A DNA stretch of 64,000 nucleotides from Caulobacter sp. (lineage in GTDB: Bacteria > Pseudomonadota > Alphaproteobacteria > Caulobacterales > Caulobacteraceae): assembly GCA_030678995.1 (NCBI GenBank), contig JAUXTQ010000011.1:50951-114950 (forward strand), read 5' to 3'. Each line of letters opens with the position of its first letter. The stretch's first letter is position 1. The notes under the pieces were generated by a model. That model saw only the letters and a program-made list of their open reading frames with translations, had not been told where the DNA came from and made no database searches. Of this stretch, positions 33,413-45,064 are shown in pieces. Made by a program: the position numbers and the translations under genes.

Positions 33413-35572
33413 CTACTGATCCGTTTCACAACCGTCCAACGGAGCTCCAAGAGCGGCGCCAGCAGGGTCGCCAGAGCCAGAATGAGCAGCAGGGGTGAAG
33501 TCACAGCCACCGCGAGCGTGCCGAGCCGAGGCAGCCGCGAGTCCGATAGCGAGCGGCGCCACGGCGTTCACCACGGCTGTCGAAGTGGTCAGAAGGGCCG
33601 CCACCAGAAAGATCGCCGGAGCTGATAGGGCGATGACCGCGTAGTTCGCGATCAGCCAGATCCGTCGGTTCGTCAGACGGCAGAGAACGATCGCGGCCTT
33701 TACCGACGCCCAAAGGATGAAGCCCGCGCCGAGGGCGTGGAAGAAGGCTACGCAAAAGCGACTGATCGCGGTTTGAGTCTGCCATTCATTGTACGCTTCG
33801 CGGACGGCGGGATGTTCCAGGAATGCCAGCGCCCGTGCACGCGTCCGTTCAAAAATCCCGTCATAGTCCGCTCGGCTGCGGACCGCCGTCAGAGCTTTCG
33901 AGCCGGTGGTCGGGTCGGAATCGCAGAATGCTCGAATGTCATCGGCGATGGCCTGCGACTGGAGAGACTTCGGCAACAGGCTCGTCGAGTTGCCGGTGAG
34001 CCGGCCTTTCTTCACCGACATGGAGAAGAGGTATCGTTGATACCCGCTCTCGATGGTCGCCTTCGGCACCGCAGTAGCGTCATCGGTCAAGACCCGCCCA
34101 TCCAGGAGCGCATGCGCCAGAAAAATGGCGCGATCAGAGACTTGAACCGACTTCCAACGTTCTTTCACCTGATCGTCGAACGGATATGGGGTGAAGCCAT
34201 CCGGGACGGTCATCAATGCCAGCCCAGTCCGCTGCTCCACCTGCGCCAGAGCATTTTCCGACTGACAAAGGGTCGCCAGGATTTCCGGGGTCGGTCGCAA
34301 ATCCCGAACTTGGGCACGAGCCGCCTCGTAGCGACCGTTGGCTGAGGTGAGTTGATCCATCGGCAGGGTCGCTAGGAACACCACGATGGCGGCGATGAAG
34401 ATGAACGTGAGCCCTCGAATGGCGCCGCGCCCGGTCAGCCACTCCAATGCAGAGGCGACCCATCGCATAGCCTTGGCGAAGAGCGGGGAGGAGCGAACCT
34501 CGCGCACTAGGCGCCCCTGCTCATTCTGCCCTCGAAACCAGGCCTTGGACGCCGTGCGCCGCAGGTCGTGAACGGTGAACGGCTCCAGCGGCAGCCCCTT
34601 GTCGCGCGCCCGTTCTGCGATCGCGGTCGTCACCCGGTTGAAGGTCGCCCGCGACATCGGCGCGTCGGCGTCGTAGCGCGACGGCAGGATGTAGCGGGAG
34701 TTCCCCGCGCAGGTCTTCAGCGCGATCAGGATGTCCAGCATCTGGGCCGATAGATAGACGTTGTGCGGTCGCGACCGCTTCATCCGTTCCTTCGGGATCG
34801 ACCAGACGGCACCCTCGAAGTCGACTTCGGTCCAGATCCCGTCCTGCAACTCACTCTTCCGCACCATGCTGAGCAGGACAAACTTCAGGCCGAGACGGAT
34901 CGTCGGCAGGGTCGCAACGTCCCCAAGCAGGCCCAGCATGATGCGGATTTCGGTCGGCGACAGCGACCGGTCCCGCGGACGGAAGGTGGCGATCGAGGCC
35001 GGCCCCACCCCATCGGCCGGATTGTCGATCTTCTCGCCGTGAAGGATGGCGTAGGCGTAGATCTGTTTGACGATGTCGCGGACGTGGATCGCCGTCGCGG
35101 GCGCCCCGCGATCGACGATGGTTTTGCAGTGCGCCCTGATGTCGTCCGGCGTGATTTCGCTGAGAAGCCGGCTGCGCCAGTGCGGCAGCACTTCGCGGTT
35201 GAAGATCGACCGCCGCATGTTGCGGGTGCTGTCGGCCATCGGCGCTTTGTCCATCCACCCCTGAGCGACGTGGGCGAAGCTGTGCGCCTCCTTCAGCCGG
35301 CGCTTTGCGCGCTGCTTCTCCAAGGCCGGCGAGACGCCCTCGGCGATCAGGCGCTTGGCGTCGATCAGTTTCTCCCGAGCCTTGGCCAGGGACAGCCCAG
35401 CGGGGCCGTAGACGCCCAGCGTCACAGTCTCGCGGCGTCCGCTGAAGCGATAGTCGTAGCGGAACGAAATCCCGCCGCCGGGCGAAACGCAGACGTACAG
35501 ACCATCCCTGTCGGTACATTTATAAGTCTTTGATTTTGGACGAAGATTCTTCAAGGCAGCGTCGGTAAGCAT
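33413..35572 (-). CDS. P4-type tyrosine integrase truncated before its catalytic tyrosine and fused to a membrane protein
   Basis: A single 719-residue frame from ATG 35572. Residues 1-95 are the P4 integrase arm-binding domain (MLTDAALKNLRPKSKTYKC). The core-binding domain follows, then a catalytic part with Arg in LLSMVRKSEL and HDLRRTAS near 355. The usual LGH(R/E) and catalytic Tyr segments, about 60 residues, are missing. After KAWFRGQNEQGR the sequence changes to a membrane protein: one hydrophobic segment near 400 (IFIAAIVVFLATLP), a soluble stretch of about 200 residues, then two more segments near 620-690 (ILWASVKAAIVLC, LIANYAVIALSAPAIFLVAA). Strand transfer should be impossible without the tyrosine. 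Confidence 0.8.
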   Translation of the reverse strand: MLTDAALKNLRPKSKTYKCTDRDGLYVCVSPGGGISFRYDYRFSGRRETVTLGVYGPAGLSLAKAREKLIDAKRLIAEGVSPALEKQRAKRRLKEAHSFAHVAQGWMDKAPMADSTRNMRRSIFNREVLPHWRSRLLSEITPDDIRAHCKTIVDRGAPATAIHVRDIVKQIYAYAILHGEKIDNPADGVGPASIATFRPRDRSLSPTEIRIMLGLLGDVATLPTIRLGLKFVLLSMVRKSELQDGIWTEVDFEGAVWSIPKERMKRSRPHNVYLSAQMLDILIALKTCAGNSRYILPSRYDADAPMSRATFNRVTTAIAERARDKGLPLEPFTVHDLRRTASKAWFRGQNEQGRLVREVRSSPLFAKAMRWVASALEWLTGRGAIRGLTFIFIAAIVVFLATLPMDQLTSANGRYEAARAQVRDLRPTPEILATLCQSENALAQVEQRTGLALMTVPDGFTPYPFDDQVKERWKSVQVSDRAIFLAHALLDGRVLTDDATAVPKATIESGYQRYLFSMSVKKGRLTGNSTSLLPKSLQSQAIADDIRAFCDSDPTTGSKALTAVRSRADYDGIFERTRARALAFLEHPAVREAYNEWQTQTAISRFCVAFFHALGAGFILWASVKAAIVLCRLTNRRIWLIANYAVIALSAPAIFLVAALLTTSTAVVNAVAPLAIGLAAASARHARGGCDFTPAAHSGSGDPAGAALGAPLDGCETDQ

Positions 35573-35649
35573 CGCCAGATCACTCCAATATACCGTCAGG
35601 CGGTTTTGGCGATTTCTGGCGATAGTTTCTGCTTACAAATCAAAGACTT
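35524..35649. repeat. 13-bp inverted repeat around the integrase start
   Basis: AAGTCTTTGATTT at 35524-35536 is the exact inverse of AAATCAAAGACTT at 35637-35649. The left arm lies in the first codons of the integrase gene, the right arm in its promoter region. It could be a paired operator or integrase-binding site. Confidence 0.6.
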
Positions 35650-35748
35650 GATAGAAATCCCATACCGTCAGGCCGCCGCCTGTGGGATGACGGTATGGGG
35701 AGGAGTCCTGATGGGCAACGGGGGGCGATACCGTCAGATGTGACGGCA
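35591..35748. repeat. Cluster of TACCGTCA/TGACGGTA motifs upstream of the integrase
   Basis: TACCGTCA occurs at 35591-35598, 35663-35670 and 35729-35736, and its inverse at 35688-35695, with a near copy TGACGGCA at 35741-35748. The middle pair forms a perfect 12-bp inverted repeat, CCCATACCGTCA (35659-35670) and TGACGGTATGGG (35688-35699). This resembles arm-type integrase or excisionase sites next to an att core. The whole 35573-35863 gap contains no gene. Confidence 0.65.
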
Positions 35749-35863
35749 TCACGCATTCGAGACCCTCCGAAAGGCTCCGAATGACATCGAGAGAATTCAC
35801 TTTTTTGTCAGTGACTTACTGGTATATTCGGAAGCGATCTCGAAAGGTCGCGAAAGGCCCGAA

Positions 35864-37416
<1,553 letters not shown>

Positions 37417-37420
<4 letters not shown>

Positions 37421-38817
37421 GCGGTGCGTTCCAATAGGGCGACGAAGAAGCCGTCGGTGGCGGCGGTGAGCGGGGTGAGGCGCAGGAAGCTTTCGGGGGT
37501 GAGGAAGCGGGCCAACGGCTCTTCCCCCCGCGCGCGGGGGGAAGTGTCGCCTGGAGCCTCGGCGACGGGCGACGATGGGGGGAAGTCTGCTGATCCCGCG
37601 CGGACCCCCTCCGTCGCCGGTGGCTTCGCGCCCGGCGACACCTCCCCCTGAGGGGGAGGAGCGACGATCTTGAAGGCCGGCGCCCGCGCCAGGAAGGCGG
37701 CGATCCTGTCCTCGTTCTCCTCGGCGAAGATCGAGCAGGTGACGTAGACCAACCGCCCACCCGGCTTCACGTAGACGCAGGCCTGGTCCAGCACCTGGTC
37801 CTGCTCGGCCATGCGGCGTTCGAGCTGTTCGGGCGACAGGCGCCATTTTGAGTCCGGATGCCGCCGCCAGGTGCCCGCGCCGGTGCAGGGGGCGTCGACG
37901 AACACGACGTCCATCTTCCCTTCCATGCCCTTGAGCGGCTCGGATTCGACCGGCGAGCGGATCTGCAGGTTGCGCACTCCGGCGCGGGTGGCCCTGGGGA
38001 TGATGTCGGCCATCCGTCGGGCGTCGCTGTCGTGGGCGTAGAGCTGGCCGGTGTTGCCCATGGCCGCGGCCAGGGCCAGCGTCTTGCCCCCGCCCCCGGC
38101 GCAGAAGTCGAGCACCTGTTTGCCCTTGATCTCGCCGGCGCAGGCGGCGGCGATCTGGCTGCCCAGGTCCTGCACCTCGAACCAGCCCTTGCCGAAGGCC
38201 GGGATGGTCTCGACCGAGCCGGCCCGGTCGGTGGCGGCCGGGGCCGGAATGCGGAAGGCGTTCGGCAGCATGCCGGCCGGGACCGCGTGCAGCGGGTGCA
38301 GCGCTTTGGCCGCGCGGTCGGGGTCGGTCTTGAGGCTGTTGGCGCGCAGGTCCACCGGCGCCCGCTCAGCCAGGGCGGCCATCTCGGCGGCCCGGCTGGC
38401 GCCGAAGACGCGGGTAATGTGCGGCTCGAGCCAGTCGGGATAGTCGCCGGCAACCGGGGCCGGAGCAGCCGTCCCATTGGGCTCGGCGAGCGCGCGCAGT
38501 TCCGCCTCGGTCAGCCCGCCGATGCCGTGCTCGCTGTCGCCGGCCGCCTCGGCGACCCGCTCGACCGGCCAGCCCCAGCCGAAGCGGACGGCGGCCAGCG
38601 CGGCGGCGCGCGCGCTATCCTCGCCCATCATCCAGCCCAAGGACCGCCGCTTGCGCAGCACGTCCAAGACCAGACCGGAGACAAAGGCCCGGTCCTTCGA
38701 ACCCGCGTACCGCGCGGACTCGCCCCAGCCCTTGAGAGCCATGCGGGCAGGCCTGTGGCGCGTCTCGACATCCTCGAGAACCTGGATCGCCGCCGCTAAC
38801 CGCCCGCCGTCACGCAA
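37417..38817 (-). CDS. RsmB/NOP-family rRNA cytosine-5 methyltransferase
   Basis: A 466-residue SAM-dependent RNA m5C methyltransferase. SAM motif I is [20 protein letters not shown], motif IV is [19 protein letters not shown] (the PC cysteine) and motif VI is [17 protein letters not shown] with the catalytic TCS cysteine. The start appears to be TTG 38817 because no ATG precedes conserved sequence. About 45 residues near 385-430 ([14 protein letters not shown] to PRARGEE) are translated from a GC-rich palindromic repeat inserted in frame; they are absent from the fold and probably form a loop. It overlaps guaA by ATGA. Which rRNA or tRNA position it modifies is uncertain. Confidence 0.9.
37515..37665. 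repeat. Palindromic repeat element inside rsmB
   Basis: The segment is built of paired motifs: CCCCCCGCGCGCGGGGGG at the left, CCTCCCCCTGAGGGGGAGG at the right, and SPGAKPP/SPRARGE-coding arms between. The composition resembles dispersed intergenic repeats of GC-rich alphaproteobacteria. Here it is read through as protein without breaking the frame. Confidence 0.6.
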
Positions 38818-38831
38818 TCAAACACCTAATT

Positions 38832-39227
38832 TCAGGGAGCCAGGATGGCCCAGAAGATCATCAAGAGGCCGGCCGTGCTGGCGACCCACACCAGCGACCG
38901 GATCTGCTTCACGCCAAAGGCGTAGAGCGGCACGTAGAGCACCCGGCCAACCAGATAGATCAGCGCGCCGTTGTGGGTCAGGTCGCTGTTGCGGTCCGCC
39001 ACATGGGCGATCAGCACGGCGGCGATGAACAGCGGCAAGGTCTCGAACAGGTTGTTCTGCGCCCGCTGCAGCCGGTTGGCGATCGGCGACAGCGGCGGCA
39101 TCTCCTCGTCGCGCGCGCCGGTGTTCCACTTAAGGCCGTACTGGCCAGTGCGGGCGATGTCGAACAACAGGACCTGAACGAAGGCCAGGACCAGCGTCCA
39201 GGCCAGAATGGTAAGCTCGAACGTCAT
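38832..39227 (-). CDS. MAPEG-family membrane protein
   Basis: A 131-residue integral membrane protein of the eicosanoid/glutathione-related MAPEG family. It has four hydrophobic segments; RLQRAQNNLFETLPLFIAAV between the first and second is the hallmark, and LIYLVGRVLYVPLYAFGVKQ the second conserved block. Bacterial members are thought to act as glutathione transferases or have no known substrate. It sits between guaB and rsmB with short gaps (28 and 14 bases), so it is probably in the same operon. Confidence 0.88.
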   Translation of the reverse strand: MTFELTILAWTLVLAFVQVLLFDIARTGQYGLKWNTGARDEEMPPLSPIANRLQRAQNNLFETLPLFIAAVLIAHVADRNSDLTHNGALIYLVGRVLYVPLYAFGVKQIRSLVWVASTAGLLMIFWAILAP

Positions 39228-39255
39228 CTCGGTTCCCCCCAGTTGATCCCGACCG

Positions 39256-40767
<1,512 letters not shown>

Positions 40768-40830
40768 TCAACGGCTCGCGCGTAGCAATCTCGTCTCCGG
40801 CCCGATCGGGGCGGCCATTGGGGCGAGGAA

Positions 40831-41430
40831 ATGACAGACTTCGAGGTGCGTATCGCCGCGCCGGCGGCTGGGCCGATCGAGCGCGATCCGGTGATGGACA
40901 TCCTGGCGCTGGCATTCAGCAATGATCCCGCCGTGCGCTACTTGTTTCCGACCGCCGCCGGCTATCTGGCCAGCTTCAACCGGCTGGCGACGGCCATGGC
41001 CGGCAGCGCCCTGGCGGCGGGCACGGCCTGGGTCGCCGACGGCGGCGCGGCGGCGGCGCTGTGGCTGGCGCCGGGTGTTGAAGGTGACGGCGAGGCTATC
41101 GGCGCCCTGGTGGGAGAGACCGCCCCGCCGGAGCGACTGCAGGTCCTCGCCCTGCTCGGCGAGGAGATGGGCCGTTTCCACCCCGAGGAGCCGCACTGGT
41201 ACCTGTCGATGATCGGCGTCGATCCTTCTCGACAGGGACAGGGCCTGGGCGCCGCGCTCCTCAAGGAGGGCCTGAAACGCTGCGACGCCGACGGCCTGCC
41301 GGCCTATCTCGAGAGCTCCAGCCCCAAGAACGTCCCACTCTACGAGCGCCACGGCTTCGAGGTCATCGGCCTGATCAGGCCGGGCGATCATCCGGGGCTG
41401 ATCCCGATGTACCGGCCGGCGAGGGGCTGA
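40831..41430 (+). CDS. GNAT-family N-acetyltransferase
   Basis: A 199-residue GNAT enzyme from ATG 40831 behind GAGGAA. The acetyl-CoA loop is VDPSRQGQGLGAALLKEGLK (Q/R-x-x-G-x-G/A) followed by YLESSSPKNVPLYERHGFEV, the usual C-terminal strand-helix. The acceptor is unknown. Divergent from guaB. Confidence 0.85.
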   Translation: MTDFEVRIAAPAAGPIERDPVMDILALAFSNDPAVRYLFPTAAGYLASFNRLATAMAGSALAAGTAWVADGGAAAALWLAPGVEGDGEAIGALVGETAPPERLQVLALLGEEMGRFHPEEPHWYLSMIGVDPSRQGQGLGAALLKEGLKRCDADGLPAYLESSSPKNVPLYERHGFEVIGLIRPGDHPGLIPMYRPARG

Positions 41431-41516
41431 AAAGCGGGTTCGATAGTCCCGCTTGCACTGGACAGGTTAACCACAGGCCTTACAACTCTAACGTCAGAGT
41501 AGCGGTGGTGGCGCCA

Positions 41517-42518
41517 ATGCTGAAATTCTCGATTTGGCGCCTGCGGGGGTTTCGTAGTCGCCAATTCCCGGATGCTCGCTGGAGGACCAGCCTGCTTATT
41601 CTTACTCTGCTGTTCATGTTCCCGGCCTGGAGCGCGAGCGCCACTACGCTGGTCGTTGGATTTGACAGTGATGCGGTCGGGCTCCGGGAGGCCTCAGGCG
41701 CCGCCAACGAAGTCCGCTCTCGCTTGGTTGGACTGGCCAAGGCGAATGTGGAGCTTTCAGCTCGTGGCGCGGTATTCAGAGTTGACGCCGCACAACGTAA
41801 GGCCCTCCTCGATCACTTCGGCCAAACCCCCTCCCAGGACGACCGACTGGTGGCGACACCCCAGGTCGATCTGTCGGTACTGGTCAGCTATCGACTAGGC
41901 GTCCTGCGACGAAGCAGACCCGATATCCGGAAGGCGATTCCATTCCTGAAGGTGATAATTTCGGCGGCCGGGGGAACCGACCCCGAATTCTCGATCCGCG
42001 AGGACGGCCGGGTGGTCATTGGCTTGGCCGGCTCATTGGACATTCCGGCATTTGAAGCTGCATTGCTGGGATCAATCGGCCTGGAAATCCGGCCTGTTGA
42101 TTGCGAGCTTCGCTCAAGCGAACCGACCGAAGCGGCTTGCGACCCCAAAGGGCGGCGGTTCGTGCATCCGTATGGCGGAATCCTATGGATTCAGGACACT
42201 GCCATTGTCTCAAGCGACATGATCGCGGCAACGCGCGTAACCACCCAATGGGATGGAGCGCAGTATATCGAAGTTCGCCTGACCCCAGAGGGACAGCGCC
42301 GCTTCTCCCATTACACACGCAGCAGCGTAGGGGGCCAAATGGCCTTTGTCTTCGAAGGGCGCGTGGTGATGAGCGCTCATATCCCGGTACCGTTGGACGT
42401 TTCATCCCTACTGCTACGGCCTGCTCTTGACGGAGACCAGGACATCGATGGATTGGCAAGGGAGCTGAGCGAATATTCGCCGCCCTTCCCGCTCAAGGTC
42501 TTAGAAGTGCTGCCTTGA
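41517..42518 (+). CDS. Membrane-anchored protein with a SecD P1-head-like domain
   Basis: A 333-residue protein from ATG 41517 (GTG 41505 is an alternative that adds MVAP). A hydrophobic N-terminal segment (SLLILTLLFMFPAWSASA) is a signal peptide or anchor. Two parts of the body resemble the periplasmic head of SecD: the first near 35-120, and the second (VRLTPEGQRRFSHYT, GQMAFVFEGRVVMSAHIPVP) matching the SecDF P1 head subdomain. SecD's transmembrane bundle is missing, so this is an orphan head domain and not a translocase. Function unknown. It is less GC-rich than its neighbours. Confidence 0.6.
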   Translation: MLKFSIWRLRGFRSRQFPDARWRTSLLILTLLFMFPAWSASATTLVVGFDSDAVGLREASGAANEVRSRLVGLAKANVELSARGAVFRVDAAQRKALLDHFGQTPSQDDRLVATPQVDLSVLVSYRLGVLRRSRPDIRKAIPFLKVIISAAGGTDPEFSIREDGRVVIGLAGSLDIPAFEAALLGSIGLEIRPVDCELRSSEPTEAACDPKGRRFVHPYGGILWIQDTAIVSSDMIAATRVTTQWDGAQYIEVRLTPEGQRRFSHYTRSSVGGQMAFVFEGRVVMSAHIPVPLDVSSLLLRPALDGDQDIDGLARELSEYSPPFPLKVLEVLP

Positions 42519-42530
42519 AGTGGGCTTTGC

Positions 42531-43241
42531 CTAACCCTTAAACCCCGTCGCCACCAGGAACACCTCGGAGCTGTCCGCGCGGCTGGCCTTGGGCTTCACG
42601 TGCTGGACCTTGGTGAAGTGCTTCTTCAGGTCGCGGATGATCTGGGCCGTCTCGCCGCCCTGGAAGGCCTTGGCCACGAACGACCCGCCGGGCTTGAGCA
42701 CGTCGATGGCGAAGGCCGCCGCCAGCTCAATCAGGCCGACGATGCGCAGGTGGTCGGTCTCGCGGTGGCCGACGGTGTTGGGGGCCATGTCCGACAGCAC
42801 GATGTCCGGCGGCCCGCCGAGCATCTCGATCAGCAGCGGCCGGGCCGCCGGGTCGGTGAAGTCCATCTGGATCATCTCGGCGGGCGGCAGCGGATCGACC
42901 GGCAGCAGGTCGATGCCGACGATCTTGCCGGCCCCCCGCTTGATGGCCATCTGCACCCAGCCGCCGGGCGCGCAGCCCAGGTCGATGATCTTCACCCCCG
43001 GCTTGACCAGTTTGAACCGGTCGTCGATCTCGGTGAACTTGAAGGCCGCGCGGCTGCGATAGCCCATGGCCCGGGCCTCGGCCGAGAAGGGGTCGTTGAT
43101 CTGCCGCTCCAGCCAGGCCTGGGACGAGGGCCGGCGGCCCTTGGCGGTCTTCAGGCGCGCGGGCTTGCCGCGGCCGACGCCTTCGTTTCCGGCCGTCGGC
43201 AGTCGGACCATGCGGCGTTTGGGGGGCTCGTCGTCGCTCAT
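42531..43241 (-). CDS. rlmE: 23S rRNA 2'-O-ribose methyltransferase RlmE (FtsJ)
   Basis: Methylates the 2'-O of a universally conserved U in the 23S A-loop. From ATG 43241 (MSDDEPPKRRMVRLPTAGNE) it is 236 residues. The SAM motif is IIDLGCAPGGWVQMA. The K-D-K-E tetrad is Lys in YRSRAAFKFTE, Asp in VLSDMAPNTVGH, Lys in SFVAKAFQGG and Glu in DSSEVFLVA. A longer open frame to 43334 is translated from the repeat between this gene and ppx. Confidence 0.95.
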   Translation of the reverse strand: MSDDEPPKRRMVRLPTAGNEGVGRGKPARLKTAKGRRPSSQAWLERQINDPFSAEARAMGYRSRAAFKFTEIDDRFKLVKPGVKIIDLGCAPGGWVQMAIKRGAGKIVGIDLLPVDPLPPAEMIQMDFTDPAARPLLIEMLGGPPDIVLSDMAPNTVGHRETDHLRIVGLIELAAAFAIDVLKPGGSFVAKAFQGGETAQIIRDLKKHFTKVQHVKPKASRADSSEVFLVATGFKG

Positions 43242-43247
43242 CGGATG

Positions 43248-43380
43248 CTCCCCCGTTGGGGGAGCTGGCCCTGCGCAGCCAAAGGCGATGCAGGGACTGC
43301 GGGGGCTGGCGCCGGCATTGGCCCCCTCCACCATCCTGCGGATGGTCCCCCTCCCCCAATGGGGGAGGATCCTGTCTGTT
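43248..43380. repeat. Palindromic repeat between ppx-like and rlmE genes
   Basis: CTCCCCCGTTGGGGGAG at the left and CTCCCCCAATGGGGGAG at the right bracket about 90 bases of GC-rich sequence. It separates two co-directional genes. Its architecture resembles the elements in rsmB and between astA and astD. Confidence 0.6.
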
Positions 43381-43386
43381 CGTCGC

Positions 43387-44502
43387 TCATGCGGGGGCTT
43401 GTACAGGGTTCCGGCGGCCGCCGCCCCTTTTGCGTCGCCGGCGGCGGGGCTGTTCGTCGCTCATCAGCCCCATCAGCAGGCCTTCGCGCAGGCCCCGGTC
43501 GGCCACCCGCACCCGGGCGCAGGGCCACAACTCCTGCACCGCCTGCAGGATCGCCGCCCCGGCCAGCACCAGATCGGCGCGGTCAGGCCCGATGCAGGGC
43601 TGGGCCGCCCGCTCCTGCGGCGTCCAGGCCAGCAGCCGGCCGGTGGTCGCCTCGCATTCGTCGCGGGTCATCCACAGGCCGTCGACCCGGTTGCGGTCAT
43701 AGCGCGGCAAGTCGAGATGCAGGCCCGCCAGGCTGGTAATCGCGCCGGAGGTTCCGACCATGTGCGCGCCGCCGGCCTCGAACACCTGGCGGAACGGTTC
43801 AGCGTGGGGGAAGGCGGCGATGCGCTCCTTGACCGCCTCGACCATGGCCCGGAACCAGCCGGGGACGTCGCCGTCGGCCTCGGGGAACCGCTCGGCCAGG
43901 GTCACGACGCCGATCGGCACCGACAGCCAGGCCTTGATCGGCAGCTTCCAGGGCGCGAACTGCCGCGGCCGGGCGTCAAGCCCCTGCCCTTTCAGATCGA
44001 CCCAGGAGAGTTCAGTCGATCCGCCGCCGACGTCCACCACCAGGGCCGCCTCGGCCTGGCGGTCCAGCAGGTTGACGCAGCCGGCGACGGACAGGTGCGC
44101 CTCTTCCTTGGGGGTGATGATCTGCAGGCGCAGGCCGGTCTCGGTCGCGACCCGGGCGATGAATTCGGCGCCGTTGTCCGCCTGGCGGCAGGCCTGGGTG
44201 GCGATGGCCTTGATGCGCACGCACTTGCGCCGGCGGATCTTCTCGGCGCAGACCGCCAGGGCGGCCAGCGCCCTGTCCATGGCCTCGTCCGACATCCGCC
44301 CCGTGAGGGTCAGCCCCTCCCCCAGCCGCACGATGCGCGAATAGGCCTCGACCACGCGAAACCCGCCCTGGGTGGGGGTGGCGACCAGCAGACGGCAATT
44401 GTTGGTGCCAAGATCCAGCGCCGCGTAGGCGGGGGGCGGACCCCCATGGGGTCCCCGGCGATCCCCGCGGGGTTCGCCTTGCGCGCTCGGCGCCTCCGAC
44501 AT
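43387..44502 (-). CDS. Ppx/GppA-family phosphatase
   Basis: A 371-residue protein of the exopolyphosphatase / pppGpp phosphatase family. The phosphate-1 loop is YAALDLGTNNCRLLVATP, the phosphate-2 loop VVDVGGGSTELSWVDL, and the connecting helices carry IATQACRQADNG and ITPKEEAHLSVAG. It lacks the C-terminal HD domain of longer Ppx, typical of alphaproteobacterial members. Substrate preference (polyphosphate or pppGpp) cannot be read from sequence. The C-terminus is basic (RRRRKRGGGRR). Confidence 0.9.
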   Translation of the reverse strand: MSEAPSAQGEPRGDRRGPHGGPPPAYAALDLGTNNCRLLVATPTQGGFRVVEAYSRIVRLGEGLTLTGRMSDEAMDRALAALAVCAEKIRRRKCVRIKAIATQACRQADNGAEFIARVATETGLRLQIITPKEEAHLSVAGCVNLLDRQAEAALVVDVGGGSTELSWVDLKGQGLDARPRQFAPWKLPIKAWLSVPIGVVTLAERFPEADGDVPGWFRAMVEAVKERIAAFPHAEPFRQVFEAGGAHMVGTSGAITSLAGLHLDLPRYDRNRVDGLWMTRDECEATTGRLLAWTPQERAAQPCIGPDRADLVLAGAAILQAVQELWPCARVRVADRGLREGLLMGLMSDEQPRRRRRKRGGGRRNPVQAPA

Positions 44503-44662
44503 GGTTCAAACCTGTCTGCGCAGGCGTCCGTGATCAGGCGCCTCGTTTCAGGCGCGACTGTAGCGGCCCGTTTCGCGTAGCGGAAGGCATTGACTTGCCT
44601 AACGGCTCCCGGCGTCTACGTTCATCTTCCAGTCAGGGGCGCAGCGTTAGATTCTCAATATT

Positions 44663-44992
44663 ATGAACGCCAGACTCGCCAAATTTGGAATCGGCCAGGT
44701 GGTCAGGCACCGGATCTTTCCGTTCCGGGGCGTCATCTTCGACGTCGACCCTGAGTTCGCCAACAGCGACGAGTGGTGGGAGTCGATCCCCGAGGACATC
44801 CGTCCGCGCAAGGATCAGCCCTTCTACCACCTGCTGGCCGAGAACAACGAGAACACCTACGTCGCTTACGTCTCCGAGCAGAACCTGCTCCCCGACGACA
44901 GCGGCGAGCCGGTGGGCCACCCGCATGCGTCGCTGATCTTCGAGGGCTTCGAGGACGGCCACTACAACATGCGGCCCCGGATCGCCCATTAG
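44663..44992 (+). CDS. hspQ: Heat-shock protein HspQ
   Basis: A 109-residue HspQ, the small protein that modulates Lon and binds DnaA-related substrates in bacteria. Family landmarks are KFGIGQVVRHRIFPFRGVIF near the N-terminus, YHLLAENNENTYVAYVSEQN in the middle and a C-terminal HPHASLIFEGFEDGHYN. It is followed by a hairpin at 45010-45036 and a co-directional phhA. Confidence 0.95.
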   Translation: MNARLAKFGIGQVVRHRIFPFRGVIFDVDPEFANSDEWWESIPEDIRPRKDQPFYHLLAENNENTYVAYVSEQNLLPDDSGEPVGHPHASLIFEGFEDGHYNMRPRIAH

Positions 44993-45009
44993 GCGCATGA
45001 GTGTTCCCG

Positions 45010-45036
45010 CGAAGGCCCCTTTCAGGGGCGCCTTCG
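45010..45036 (+). terminator. Hairpin after hspQ
   Basis: CGAAGGCCCCT, a TTC loop and AGGGGCGCCTTCG form a stem with two bulged bases. There is no T-run, so termination would be weak or Rho-dependent. Confidence 0.35.
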
Positions 45037-45064
45037 AACGGACTTTGCGCGTCCGGCGGTCTAT

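Noticed and set aside
35591..35748. CRISPR array
   Set aside because: The repeated unit is only 8 bases, in both orientations and irregularly spaced.
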